Below are positions 8,879-16,900 of a DNA stretch of 64,000 bases, piece by piece. Under the pieces are notes generated by a model. That model was not told where the DNA came from, did no database searches, and was given only the letters and a program-made list of their open reading frames with translations. Within the stretch, counting starts at the first letter, position 1. Every line of letters starts with the position of its first letter. Source of the stretch: Orlajensenia sp001423545 (lineage in GTDB: Bacteria > Actinomycetota > Actinomycetes > Actinomycetales > Microbacteriaceae); contig LMOK01000002.1 of NCBI GenBank assembly GCA_001423545.1, forward strand, positions 1-64,000, given 5' to 3'. Position numbers and translations under genes: made by a program.

Positions 8879-8908
8879 AAGGTAGCAGCCGGGGCCGCAG
8901 TTGGTCAA
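8879..8908 (-). promoter_or_regulatory. Promoter of the ABC-F leader
   Basis: TTGACC (8908-8903) and TACCTT (8884-8879) separated by 18 nt, reading toward the ABC-F gene. A 7-bp GTCCGCG/CGCGGAC inverted repeat lies just upstream at about 8943-8967, between this promoter and the end of the HAD gene. Confidence 0.55.
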
Positions 8909-9125
8909 TGCCTCTCCGCGGATCGGCGCCTTCGACCGCAGCCGTCCGCGACCAACCGGCCGCGGACGAGGCACGCGATACGTGCCGGACAGGATAACGA
9001 GACTGCCCGTACCGTGTGGCTACCAGCTCGATCATCTCGGGCGCAGAGGCATTCGCCGCTCAGCGTCTTGACAAACCTGCAAGGTCGATACCCTTCCGCC
9101 TCGGCGCGGGGGGTTTCGCGTTTCG

Positions 9126-9746
9126 TCACCCCGCGGCGAACGTAAGGATGTCGGATGCCGCATCGCGCAGCGTCGGGTACCACCGTTCGGCACCGGGCAC
9201 CGGGACGGCCCGATTCACGCACCACACGGTCATGCCCGCGGCGACGCCGGCAGCAACGCCTGACGGTGAGTCCTCGATCACGAGGCAGTCGCCGGGGTCC
9301 GCACCGAGCAGCTCGGCGCCTCTGAGGTACGGGTCGGGCGCGGGCTTGCCACGCAAGGTCGCCGCGTTGTCGACGATGACGTCGGGCATCGCGAGGCCGA
9401 CCCGCTCGAACCGACGCACCACGCGACGCTCTGCATTTGAGGTCACGAGCGCCCACTGGCGCCCTCGCAATGCGGCGAGCAGCGACGTGGCACCGTCTAT
9501 CGCGCTGACCTCGCCGTGCGCCGCATCGATGTCTTCGAGCTCGTCGAAGCGAGCAGCCGCGGCCCGTGGATCGTGGTGAGGCAAGACCTTTACTGCCGTA
9601 TCGATGGGCCTGGTGCGCAGCGCGATCTCGTATACCGCGACCGGGTCGAGGTCGAACTCGCGCGCCCACTGCTCCCAGATCCGGCGCTGGCCCGCGATTG
9701 CGTCGATGAGCGTGCCATCGACATCGAAGAGCACCGCGTTGGTCAC
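9126..9746 (-). CDS. HAD-superfamily phosphatase
   Basis: 206 residues with the four HAD motifs. LFDVDGTLI carries the Asp nucleophile at residues 8 and 10, LVTSNAE is motif II, GKPAPDPYLRGAELLG carries the motif III Lys, and VIEDSPSGVAAG is the motif IV acidic pair. An alpha-helical cap (about 20-80) lies between motifs I and II. This is subfamily IA, the layout of sugar-phosphate phosphatases and beta-phosphoglucomutases; the DGTLID and VIEDS spacing fits a small-molecule phosphatase. It is monocistronic, upstream of the ABC-F gene on the same strand but more than 200 bp from that promoter. Confidence 0.8.
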   Translation of the reverse strand: MTNAVLFDVDGTLIDAIAGQRRIWEQWAREFDLDPVAVYEIALRTRPIDTAVKVLPHHDPRAAAARFDELEDIDAAHGEVSAIDGATSLLAALRGRQWALVTSNAERRVVRRFERVGLAMPDVIVDNAATLRGKPAPDPYLRGAELLGADPGDCLVIEDSPSGVAAGVAAGMTVWCVNRAVPVPGAERWYPTLRDAASDILTFAAG

Positions 9747-9816
9747 ACCTCAAGCCTGACACGGGCAGTGCACCGACCACTGATCGACTGAGGGCTTCTT
9801 CGGGCCGCCTCGTGAT

Positions 9817-9836
9817 CGCCCGCAAGCGGATCCTTC
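9817..9836. repeat. CCGCAAGCGG hairpin, copy 2
   Basis: GATCGCCCGCAAGCGGATCC in the 295-bp gap beyond the TetR gene. The preceding CTTCTTCGGGCCGCC resembles a stretch at about 23445, and the following TCCTT-A-CGG resembles the copy at 27111. Confidence 0.45.
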
Positions 9837-9903
9837 AACGGGCACCTACCAGACCAAACCGTCAGGTCGTTACTGATGCAGCCGTGGCTGGCGGGCGTCG
9901 CCT

Positions 9904-10015
9904 TCAACTCGGAAGCACGGGCTGCCCGGTTGTGATGCCATTCTCATTAAAGCTGTCGACCGCAAACCAATACGGGCGTCCGCGTTGAGGGAGCCGATCT
10001 CCAGATCTGCGGGTC
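9904..10015 (-). pseudogene. Relic of a glycosidase C-terminus (GH43-like)
   Basis: The last codons of one frame read YWFAVDSFNENGITTG and end in a stop at 9904. This resembles the C-terminal beta-sandwich ending of family-43-type arabinofuranosidases and xylosidases. Upstream the similarity seems to continue in another frame as LEIGSLNADAR (to about 10015), implying a one-base shift near 9974. There is no plausible start, and the codons (TTT, AAT, ATT) are AT-richer than their neighbours. The call rests on recall of the family ending, so it is tentative. The rest of the 9747-10042 gap holds only the hairpin repeat. Confidence 0.35.
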
Positions 10016-10042
10016 GCCGCGGAAGCTCTGCGCCGATGCATC

Positions 10043-10624
10043 TCATACGCGCCGCTCGGGCACCACTGCCGTGACGATCGAGTCGACGATTGCCGCGACG
10101 GCATCGGTACCAAGAAGGTCGGGCATCGTGAGGTGATCGAGCAATAGTCCGCTCATCGCGAGGTAGAGCACGAGGGCGGTCGATCGATCGCCCGGGAAAC
10201 CGTGGTCAAGGTGGTCTGACGTCGCCAGGGCTAGATTTCCGGCGAACTGTCGGGTCACGGTCGGTGCGACGAGCGGATTCCTGGTTGCCTCAAGTCGCAG
10301 CTCGAGCAGCGCGAGGTGCGCCGCCCGATCGGCGAGCGCCCGCTCGACGAGCCAGATCATGAGCTCGCGCTCGCTCTCGCGCGTCGGCTCGACGGCCATG
10401 CGTGTGGCGGCCTCGTCTGGATCGGGAGCCAACCGGGCGAACACGTGCTCGGCGAGTTCGGCTAGCAGTTGGTTGCGAGACGAGAAGTAGTTCGACGCGG
10501 TGCCAGTCGGCACCCCCGCCTCGCGGTCGACGGCACCGAACGTGAGCCCGCGGCCGCCCTCGACCGCGATCACCTCGACGGCAGCATCCAGCAGGCGATG
10601 CCGTCGTTCCCGGTTCCTCGCCAT
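10043..10624 (-). CDS. TetR family transcriptional repressor
   Basis: 193 residues. The N-terminal helix-turn-helix covers about 10-50 (RRHRLLDAAVEVIAVEGGRG, then VDREAGVPTGTASNYFSSRN), with the FG-type recognition helix typical of TetR. The C-terminal all-helical domain would bind an unknown ligand. It is divergent from the DHFR-like/GNAT operon across a 71-bp gap containing an 18-bp palindrome that overlaps a -10 box, so it very likely represses that operon and itself. Confidence 0.85.
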   Translation of the reverse strand: MARNRERRHRLLDAAVEVIAVEGGRGLTFGAVDREAGVPTGTASNYFSSRNQLLAELAEHVFARLAPDPDEAATRMAVEPTRESERELMIWLVERALADRAAHLALLELRLEATRNPLVAPTVTRQFAGNLALATSDHLDHGFPGDRSTALVLYLAMSGLLLDHLTMPDLLGTDAVAAIVDSIVTAVVPERRV

Positions 10625-10652
10625 GGCGGGCCTTTCTGCTCTCGCACGCTAA

Positions 10653-10670
10653 CCACTATGACTATAGTGG
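10653..10670. promoter_or_regulatory. TetR operator and -10 box between divergent genes
   Basis: CCACTAT-GACT-ATAGTGG, a perfect palindrome with 7-bp arms. It contains TATAGT (10663-10668), a -10 hexamer for the rightward operon whose ATG is 28 nt further on. On the other strand a similar hexamer faces the TetR gene. Confidence 0.7.
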
Positions 10671-10695
10671 ATGCCGAACACACTTGGAAGGACCC

Positions 10696-11313
10696 ATGCG
10701 AAACCTGATTTACTACATCTCTCTCTCCCTTGACGGCTTCATCGCCGGCCCCGACGACGAAGTCGACTTCTTCCCCGGCTCCGACGACTACATGGCCTGG
10801 ATGGTCGGCGACTACGGCGACGCCCTGCCCAGCCACGCCCGAGCACAGCTCGAAATCGCAGACGCCCCGCTCACACGCTTCGACACGATCGTGATGGGTC
10901 GGCGCACCTACGAGCCCGCGCTCCAGCTCGGCATCACCTCGCCGTACTCGCACCTGCGCCAGTTCGTCGTCTCGAGCACACTGGAACAGCTCGACCCTGC
11001 CGTCACGATGGTCTCCGGCGACCCCGTCGCCGCCGTGCGCGCCCTCAAGCAGGAGAACTCGCCGCTCGACATCTACCTCGCCGGCGGCGGCATCCTCGCC
11101 GGCCAACTGATCGACGAGATCGACCGGCTCGTCATCAAGCGGTACCCCGTGGTCGCCGGAGCCGGCCGGACCGCCTTCGGCCCCGAGTTCAGCCCGACCA
11201 CGTTCGCGCTCGACGAGGTGCGCTCGTTCACGGGCGGCAACGTGGTCGAGTGGTACTCGAGGATCCGAACGGATGCCACGGCACCGACCTCAGTATCGGG
11301 GGCCGCCGAATGA
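10696..11313 (+). CDS. Dihydrofolate reductase family protein (RibD C-terminal type)
   Basis: 205 residues of the DHFR/RibD-C fold: YYISLSLDGFIAGPDDEVDF at the N-terminus, TIVMGRRTYE near 75, FVVSSTL, and IYLAGGGILAGQLIDEIDRL near 145, the NADPH-binding glycine stretch. Such proteins are NADPH-dependent reductases of unknown substrate rather than folate enzymes. The ATG at 10696 has GGAAGGA directly upstream; a TTG at 10684 is less likely. It is the first gene of a two-gene operon, and its stop overlaps the next start as ATGA. Confidence 0.8.
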   Translation: MRNLIYYISLSLDGFIAGPDDEVDFFPGSDDYMAWMVGDYGDALPSHARAQLEIADAPLTRFDTIVMGRRTYEPALQLGITSPYSHLRQFVVSSTLEQLDPAVTMVSGDPVAAVRALKQENSPLDIYLAGGGILAGQLIDEIDRLVIKRYPVVAGAGRTAFGPEFSPTTFALDEVRSFTGGNVVEWYSRIRTDATAPTSVSGAAE

Positions 11314-12251
11314 GCATCGCCTTCGAGATCCGCCACCTTAGCGGTGTGCATGAGATCGAGCTCTTCAACCGCATCCCGTACGCGCTGAACGACGAGATCG
11401 CCGACGACCTCAAAATGGGACGCCGCCGCGTCGAGTGGACCTGGCTCGCGGTTCACGAGGACCGCCTGCTCGGTCGAATCGCGCTCTGGAGCCCGTCAGG
11501 AGCAACGGATGCCACCCAGTTCGACATCTTCGACCTCGACGACGCCCTCACCGACGACGAGCAGCGCGCGGTCGGAGCTGCCCTGCTCGACGCCGCGCGC
11601 GGCGAGGTGATCGCAGACCAGGCGGTCCCGCCCGAGTTCGCCCGCTACCTGCCGGCCGATTGGCGGGAGCGCCCGGCAGAGCGACGCGCGACCGAGACGA
11701 TCATGGCCCTGCTCGAAGCATCCGGCGCCCGATTCGTGGTCGAGCGCCTCCGCCTCCAGTGGGAACCGAACGCAGGAGTGCCGACACCGGACTCACGCCT
11801 GGGGTTCCGCGCCTTCGAGGGCGACGACGAGGTGCTCGAGCTGACGACGCGCGCGCTCGTCGGCACGCTCGACGCGCACAGCCGTGGCGAACTCGGGCAC
11901 GCCTCACCGAGCGAGGTCGCCCGCGCCCAGTTCGAGGAGGAGTTCGCGCTGTACACGACGCCTCGGGAGTGGTGGCGGGTGGCCGTCGACGGGGCAGGCG
12001 AAGCCGTCGGCTTCGTCTTCCCGGCACGCAACTCGTACCACTACATCGTTGCGTACGTCGGCGTGCTGCCCGAGCACCGCGGCAACGGCTACATCGACGG
12101 CCTCCTCGCCGAGGGCACACGGATCCTGGAAGAAGCGGGCGCACCGCACATCCGCGCGTCCACCGATGTCGGAAATCTGCCCATGGCGAACGCGTTCGCG
12201 CGCGCCGGCTACGGCACGTTCCAGCGGCTCATCAACCTGTCGTGGGACTGA
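11310..12251 (+). CDS. GNAT family N-acetyltransferase (two-domain)
   Basis: 313 residues. The second half carries the acetyl-CoA site: AYVGVLPEHRGNGYIDGLLA near 265 (the Q/RxxGxG/A element as HRGNGY), then STDVGNLPMANAFARAGY, the usual C-terminal helix. The first half (about 1-160) looks like a degenerate GNAT repeat (WLAVHEDRLLGRIALW). Substrate unknown; detoxification by acetylation is one possibility given the TetR control. Translation is coupled to the DHFR-like gene by the ATGA overlap. Confidence 0.75.
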   Translation: MSIAFEIRHLSGVHEIELFNRIPYALNDEIADDLKMGRRRVEWTWLAVHEDRLLGRIALWSPSGATDATQFDIFDLDDALTDDEQRAVGAALLDAARGEVIADQAVPPEFARYLPADWRERPAERRATETIMALLEASGARFVVERLRLQWEPNAGVPTPDSRLGFRAFEGDDEVLELTTRALVGTLDAHSRGELGHASPSEVARAQFEEEFALYTTPREWWRVAVDGAGEAVGFVFPARNSYHYIVAYVGVLPEHRGNGYIDGLLAEGTRILEEAGAPHIRASTDVGNLPMANAFARAGYGTFQRLINLSWD

Positions 12252-12380
12252 ATACGAGCGGCAAGAACCGACGTCACCCTCACGTGATGGGCTACTCGGG
12301 GGCGCCGCCGCGTTCCACCTTGAACTGCACCTCACCACACAGATGGATCTATTTATCGCGGACCGTCTGCGAGGAAACGC

Positions 12381-12436
12381 TTGACCCTAACGGTACTGTC
12401 CAGTACCGTACTCGGCAACAGTACCGATCGGTACTG
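12381..12436 (+). promoter_or_regulatory. Promoter with twin CAGTACCG operators
   Basis: -35 TTGACC (12381-12386) and -10 TACCGT (12404-12409) are separated by 17 nt. Two perfect 18-bp palindromes overlap and follow it: CGGTACTG-TC-CAGTACCG (12391-12408) and CAGTACCG-AT-CGGTACTG (12419-12436). The half-site recurs upstream of the TetR gene at 13861. Repression by that TetR is very likely. Confidence 0.75.
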
Positions 12437-12464
12437 CGCTTCTCATCAAGAAGGGACGATCCAA

Positions 12465-12755
12465 TTGTCATTCCAGGCGTACCTCGACACCATCGAGGAC
12501 AAGACCGGCTTCGCTCCTCGCCAGTTGTTGCAAGTCGCCGAGACGAGAGGATTCGTCGGGCAGGACGTCAAAGCCGGTGAGGTCCTTGAGTGGCTGAAGG
12601 CTGACTACGGCCTCGGGCGGGGCCACGGCATGGCGCTCGTGCACGTCATCAAGAAGGGTCCACAGATCGACAAGAAGCACGTCGGCACCACCGGTTCCCA
12701 CCGAGACGAATCGGAGATCCTCTGGCTCGATGGAAAGGCGAGCAAGCCCGCATGA
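12465..12755 (+). CDS. DUF4287 protein
   Basis: 96 residues. The start SFQAYLDTIEDKTGFAPRQL and the later VLEWLKADYGLGRGHGMAL are characteristic of DUF4287, which is small, helical and of unknown function. The TTG start at 12465 is chosen because AAGGGA lies 8-9 nt upstream and the homology begins at this residue; the open frame further left runs through the operators. It is the first gene of an operon with the cupin gene, coupled by ATGA, under the twin TetR operators. Confidence 0.75.
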   Translation: MSFQAYLDTIEDKTGFAPRQLLQVAETRGFVGQDVKAGEVLEWLKADYGLGRGHGMALVHVIKKGPQIDKKHVGTTGSHRDESEILWLDGKASKPA

Positions 12756-13099
12756 TCACCATCGTTGACCGTGAGCAGCTGAGGGCGAACGGAACCGGGA
12801 CTGCTCGATTCGTTGGCCTGGACCACAGCGCCGGCGTGTCGATGTTCTGGGTCGATACGCAGCCGGGCGAGGGGCCGGACACGCACTGGCATCCGTATAG
12901 CGAGACGTGGGTCGTGCTTCGAGGCGAAGCCTCGATCGAAGCTGATGGTGCCACAGTGCGGGCCGGCATGGGCGCCATCGTGACCGTCCCTGCAGACACC
13001 CGGCACCGGTTCCGCAGCACTGGTATCGAGAATCTGGAGATGCTCTGCATCCACGCGTCGCCCGAGATCATCCAGGAGTTCGTCTCGTCGGTCGAATGA
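12752..13099 (+). CDS. Cupin-domain protein
   Basis: 115 residues forming a single small cupin barrel. Motif 1 shows THWHPYSETWVVLRGEA, with two His and a Glu as metal ligands, and motif 2 shows PADTRHRF with the fourth His. It could be an isomerase, a dioxygenase or a ligand-binding protein. Its coupling with DUF4287 under one TetR repressor suggests a small inducible detoxification unit. Confidence 0.75.
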   Translation: MITIVDREQLRANGTGTARFVGLDHSAGVSMFWVDTQPGEGPDTHWHPYSETWVVLRGEASIEADGATVRAGMGAIVTVPADTRHRFRSTGIENLEMLCIHASPEIIQEFVSSVE

Positions 13100-13131
13100 C
13101 AACGGTGGCCCCGGGCCTTACCCCTCCATGC

Positions 13132-13165
13132 GTGGCGCACGCCGGTTGACTCGGTAGTGCGCCAC
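13132..13165. terminator. Hairpin between convergent cupin and TetR genes
   Basis: GTGGCGCAC and GTGCGCCAC form 9-bp arms around a 16-nt loop, in the 147-bp gap between the two 3' ends; possibly a bidirectional terminator. Confidence 0.5.
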
Positions 13166-13246
13166 TCGTAGGTAACGTCTCCCACCCAACGCGCACCCCA
13201 AGCCGCGCGAGGACGCTCCATCGCCTGACGGCATGCTCGGCTGCGG

Positions 13247-13861
13247 CTACCGCCCGTATGCCGCGAGAAAGACACGGATGCCCGCTTCTCGGCCAGACTT
13301 CAGCTCAGCTTCGGTCATGGCGTCGAAACGACCCAACATCATGATTCGGTTGCTCGGGACCCAGAGCAGAAGCCCCGCGAGGTGATTCGCGGCGACTTGC
13401 GGGTCGTCGATGCGCAGCCAGCCGCGCTGACTCGCACTCCCGAGAAGATCAGCCATGAAGCCAAGGGTGTGCTCGAAGGCACCCTCGTAGTAAGCGCGTC
13501 CGATGTCGGGAAACCGCGCGGCCTCCGCAATGACGAGCCGCCGGAAACGCTGCACGCGACGATCCAAGACCGAGTCCGTCAATTGAGCTGCGATGGCCCG
13601 CACGACCTGCTCGCCATCCTGGAAAGCGTCAACGTCCAGGCGCACGATCGACGTGTGGACACGGTCGACAACATCGGCGATCAACGCCCGGAAGAGACCT
13701 TCTTTGTCCCCGAAATACTTATATACCGTCTGCTTCGACGCTGTGGCGGTGGAAGCGATCACGTCGGTGCTGGCGCCCGTGTACCCATCCAGCACAAAGG
13801 CATCGAGCGCGGCGTTCAAGATCCTGGCTCGAGTGGCTTCGATTCGTGAATTGGCACCCAT
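13247..13861 (-). CDS. TetR/AcrR family transcriptional regulator
   Basis: 204 residues from the ATG at 13861 (a GTG six bases earlier is also possible). The helix-turn-helix shows RARILNAALDAFVLDGYTGA, STATASKQTVYKYFGDKEGL and the usual LFRALIADVV. The C-terminal half (about 80-200) resembles the AefR-like TetR ligand domain. Its upstream region carries the same CAGTACCG half-sites as the DUF4287-cupin promoter 1.4 kb away, so it probably controls both that operon and itself. Confidence 0.85.
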   Translation of the reverse strand: MGANSRIEATRARILNAALDAFVLDGYTGASTDVIASTATASKQTVYKYFGDKEGLFRALIADVVDRVHTSIVRLDVDAFQDGEQVVRAIAAQLTDSVLDRRVQRFRRLVIAEAARFPDIGRAYYEGAFEHTLGFMADLLGSASQRGWLRIDDPQVAANHLAGLLLWVPSNRIMMLGRFDAMTEAELKSGREAGIRVFLAAYGR

Positions 13862-13872
13862 GCGCACCCCGT

Positions 13873-13905
13873 CCGTACTTGTCAGTACCGTACCACTCGG
13901 TACTG
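13873..13905. promoter_or_regulatory. CAGTACCG operator pair upstream of the TetR gene
   Basis: Two overlapping imperfect 18-bp sites, CCGTACTT-GT-CAGTACCG (13873-13890) and CCGTACCA-CT-CGGTACTG (13888-13905). The intact half-sites are identical to those at 12391-12436. Confidence 0.65.
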
Positions 13906-13989
13906 TTCGGAAGGCCGCGTCACCGCCGGCGTGCGAGCCTCCTCAGGCAGTGTGGGCAGCGCGCGAATAGCAGGTGAGCGAAACCGACG

Positions 13990-16900
13990 TCACAGGTTTG
14001 GCAGCCTGCGACGACGTGTCAGCAGTAGCATTCCCGCTCCGAGCAGGGCGAGCACCGTCGCGAGTGGGGGCAGGATGTCGAAACCAGTGCCTGATAGCTG
14101 TCCTGTTTGCGGTGGTGTCGGCGGAACCGGCGGCGTCACCGGGTCGAAGCGGTTGTCGATCGTGATCGTCACCGTCTCTCCGGAATCGACCGCCACCGGG
14201 TCCGTCTCCGTGGCGCTGATAGACACTGCCGCCGCACCGCCGGAGTCGGTCTCCGTCGCCCAGCAGTCGGCGCCTACGGGCAGCCCGTCGATTGTCTGAG
14301 TCTGTCCTCCGGCTATCAGCACCGGTGATCGATCGAGCGCGATGTACGGGTCGTTCGAGCCTTGGTCGAGCACACACGTGACCTCGACGCGGAACAGCTT
14401 TCCAGTGGCTTGGTCGCCATCGCCGCTCACGGTCTTGGCGATCTCGATCGATCCGTCATCGAAGGTGTTCGTCGCTGTCACTGTGAGCAGTTGTGGCTCG
14501 TCCTCGACGTTGATAATCGCCGCGTTTTCGTAGGAGTCGTAGTCGACAGCTGTGGCTGATGCGCCTGCCGCATCCGTCTCGGCAGCGAAGCAGTGCGTCT
14601 GGTACGGCAGCTTCAGGGGCCGTCCGTCCTCGCGTACTACTGGGACAGTTTCACCGGCTCCGATCTCCACCGGCTCGTCGAAGATCGTGACGCGGATGCC
14701 GAGGAGTTCGAGCTGGCATGTCAGCTGCACGGTGAAGACCGCATCTTGGACGTACGGCTCGTTGGCCGCGGTGCCGTCGACCTCCTTCGTGAGCTGGATG
14801 GTTCCGAGGGAGAAGACGTTGAGGAACCCTGCGGTGACGACGGTCTCGACGCCGTCTTCTTCCTGGTCCGTGATCGTGACAGTGACCGGGGGCGGGGTCA
14901 CGTCGGCATCGGCCGCGAAGGTCTCGCGAACGATGCAGCGCGCTCCGACGGGGATGCCCGTGATGGTCTCGCTGGTGAACGGTCCTTCGGTTCCGTCGCC
15001 GATCACGATGAGTGCCCGGTCGACGACGGTCTGTCGTTCGTACCGGCAGGTGACCTGGAACACGAAGGGTCCGTTCGAGAACTCGGGAACTCCGGGGCCA
15101 GTGACGGCCTTGAGCACGTTCAGGGCGCCGGTGCGGAACTCGTTGTCGACGGTGACTGCGACCGGCTCGGTGGTCGCGTCGTCACCGACGACGAACGTCG
15201 ATGGCGTAACTGTCGACTGGGTGGCGCCTCCGTCGGCGTTCTCGGCCTCCGTGACGGCGCAGTCTGCTCCGGTGGGCAGGTCGTCGACGACCCAGACGTT
15301 TCCGGGAGCTTCCTTCGTCATGGTGTGGGTCGCGTCGAAGACCGTGTTCGGGTCCGCCGAGTCGAGCGTGCACACCATGCGTACGTCGAAGTCGCCGAAC
15401 TCCCCGCCCCACGCGTCTGCTCCTGTGCCAGTGACGGCCTTAGTGATCGCGACGGACCCGACTGTGTAGGCGTTGGTCACGGTAACGGTTGTGGTGACGG
15501 CGTCGTCGTCATCGGGAGTGAGCGTGAACTCCGCCTCGGTGACACCGCCGAGGTCGTCGTCGACGCCGCCTTGGGTGACGACGATCGAGGTGGACGCGCC
15601 GCCCTGATCGGTCTCGGTCACCATGCAGTCGGACCCGGCCGGCAGGTCGGTGAAGGACTCGACCTGCCCATCGGTCAGGTCGAACGACTCGTCGAGCACC
15701 GTCTCGCCCTCGAACTCGCAGGTCGCGGTGAAGGAGAAAGCCGTGTCGTATTGGATGGGCTCGCCATCCTGGTTCACGGCGCCGCCGGCATCGACCTGCT
15801 TCGTGACGGTGAAACCGGCGTCGGGGAAGACGTTTGTCACGGTGATCGTGATGTCCTCCTGGGTCCCGACAACGACTGGGTCGTCTTCGCTCGCGCTGAT
15901 GACGACCTCGGATGCTCCGTGCGAATCAGGCTCGGCGGCCCAGCATTCGGATCCGACCGGGATGTCGTCGAGCGTCGTGACTTCCCCGCCCTCGAGCTCG
16001 ACCGGCTCCGCGTCGAGGATGGACAGCGGAGGATTGTCTGGGCCGCGGTCGAGGGTGCAGGTCACCAGGATCTCGAAGGTCACTCCTTCAGTGAAGGCTG
16101 GGTCCCCTCCGATCTCCTTCTCGATGGAGATGGAGTTGAGAGCGAAGGTGTTCGTCGCAGCGACGTCGAGCACCTGCGGGGCGTCGCTCTGGCTCGCGAC
16201 AACGATGGCCGCGTCCTCGAATGAGTCGTGGTCGACCGAGGAGTCTGAGGCGCCCGCATCGTCGGTCTCCTCGCCCCAGCAGTGCGTGCCGACCGGGAGC
16301 AGGAGCGGCTCGCCGGTGGTCTCGTCGAGGATCGTGACGGTCTCCCCGCCCGTGACCTCGACGTCGGCGTCGTAGAGCGGGTCGCCATCGGCGGTCAGGG
16401 CACAGGTGAGGTGCACCGTGTACGTCGCGTCGGCGACGTCGGGATCCTCCGCTCCGGCGCCGCTGAGGATCTTGGTCACGGCGATCGTTCCGGCGCTGAA
16501 GCGATTCTCGAAATCGGCCGTTGCGACCTGGGCGACGCCATCGACCTCGTCGGGGATCGTGACAGTCACGGGGGTGGGCGTCGCGTCGGCACCTCCGTCC
16601 TCCGTCTCCGTGATGACGCAGTCGGAGTTGACGGGCAGTCCGGTCACGACCTCGGACTGGAGCGGGCCGGCCGTGCCGTCGCCGGAGATCGTCAGCTCGC
16701 CTTCGCCGACGATGTCGCTGTCGTAGGTGCAGCTGTAGTCGTAGACGAAGTCGACATCCTCGCTGAAGCCGACACCCGGGCCGGTCACCGTTTTGGCGAT
16801 GTCGAAGCTGCCGACGCGGTAGTCGTTCGTGACGTTCACTGCGACGGGATCGGCGGTCTCACCCTCCACTCCGATGATGACGGGCTGATCCGGCGAGATG

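Noticed and set aside
12288..12345. Minus-strand CGEVQFKVERGGAPE frame with a stop
   Set aside because: It looks protein-like, but there is a stop just upstream, no start and no recognised family; too short to support.
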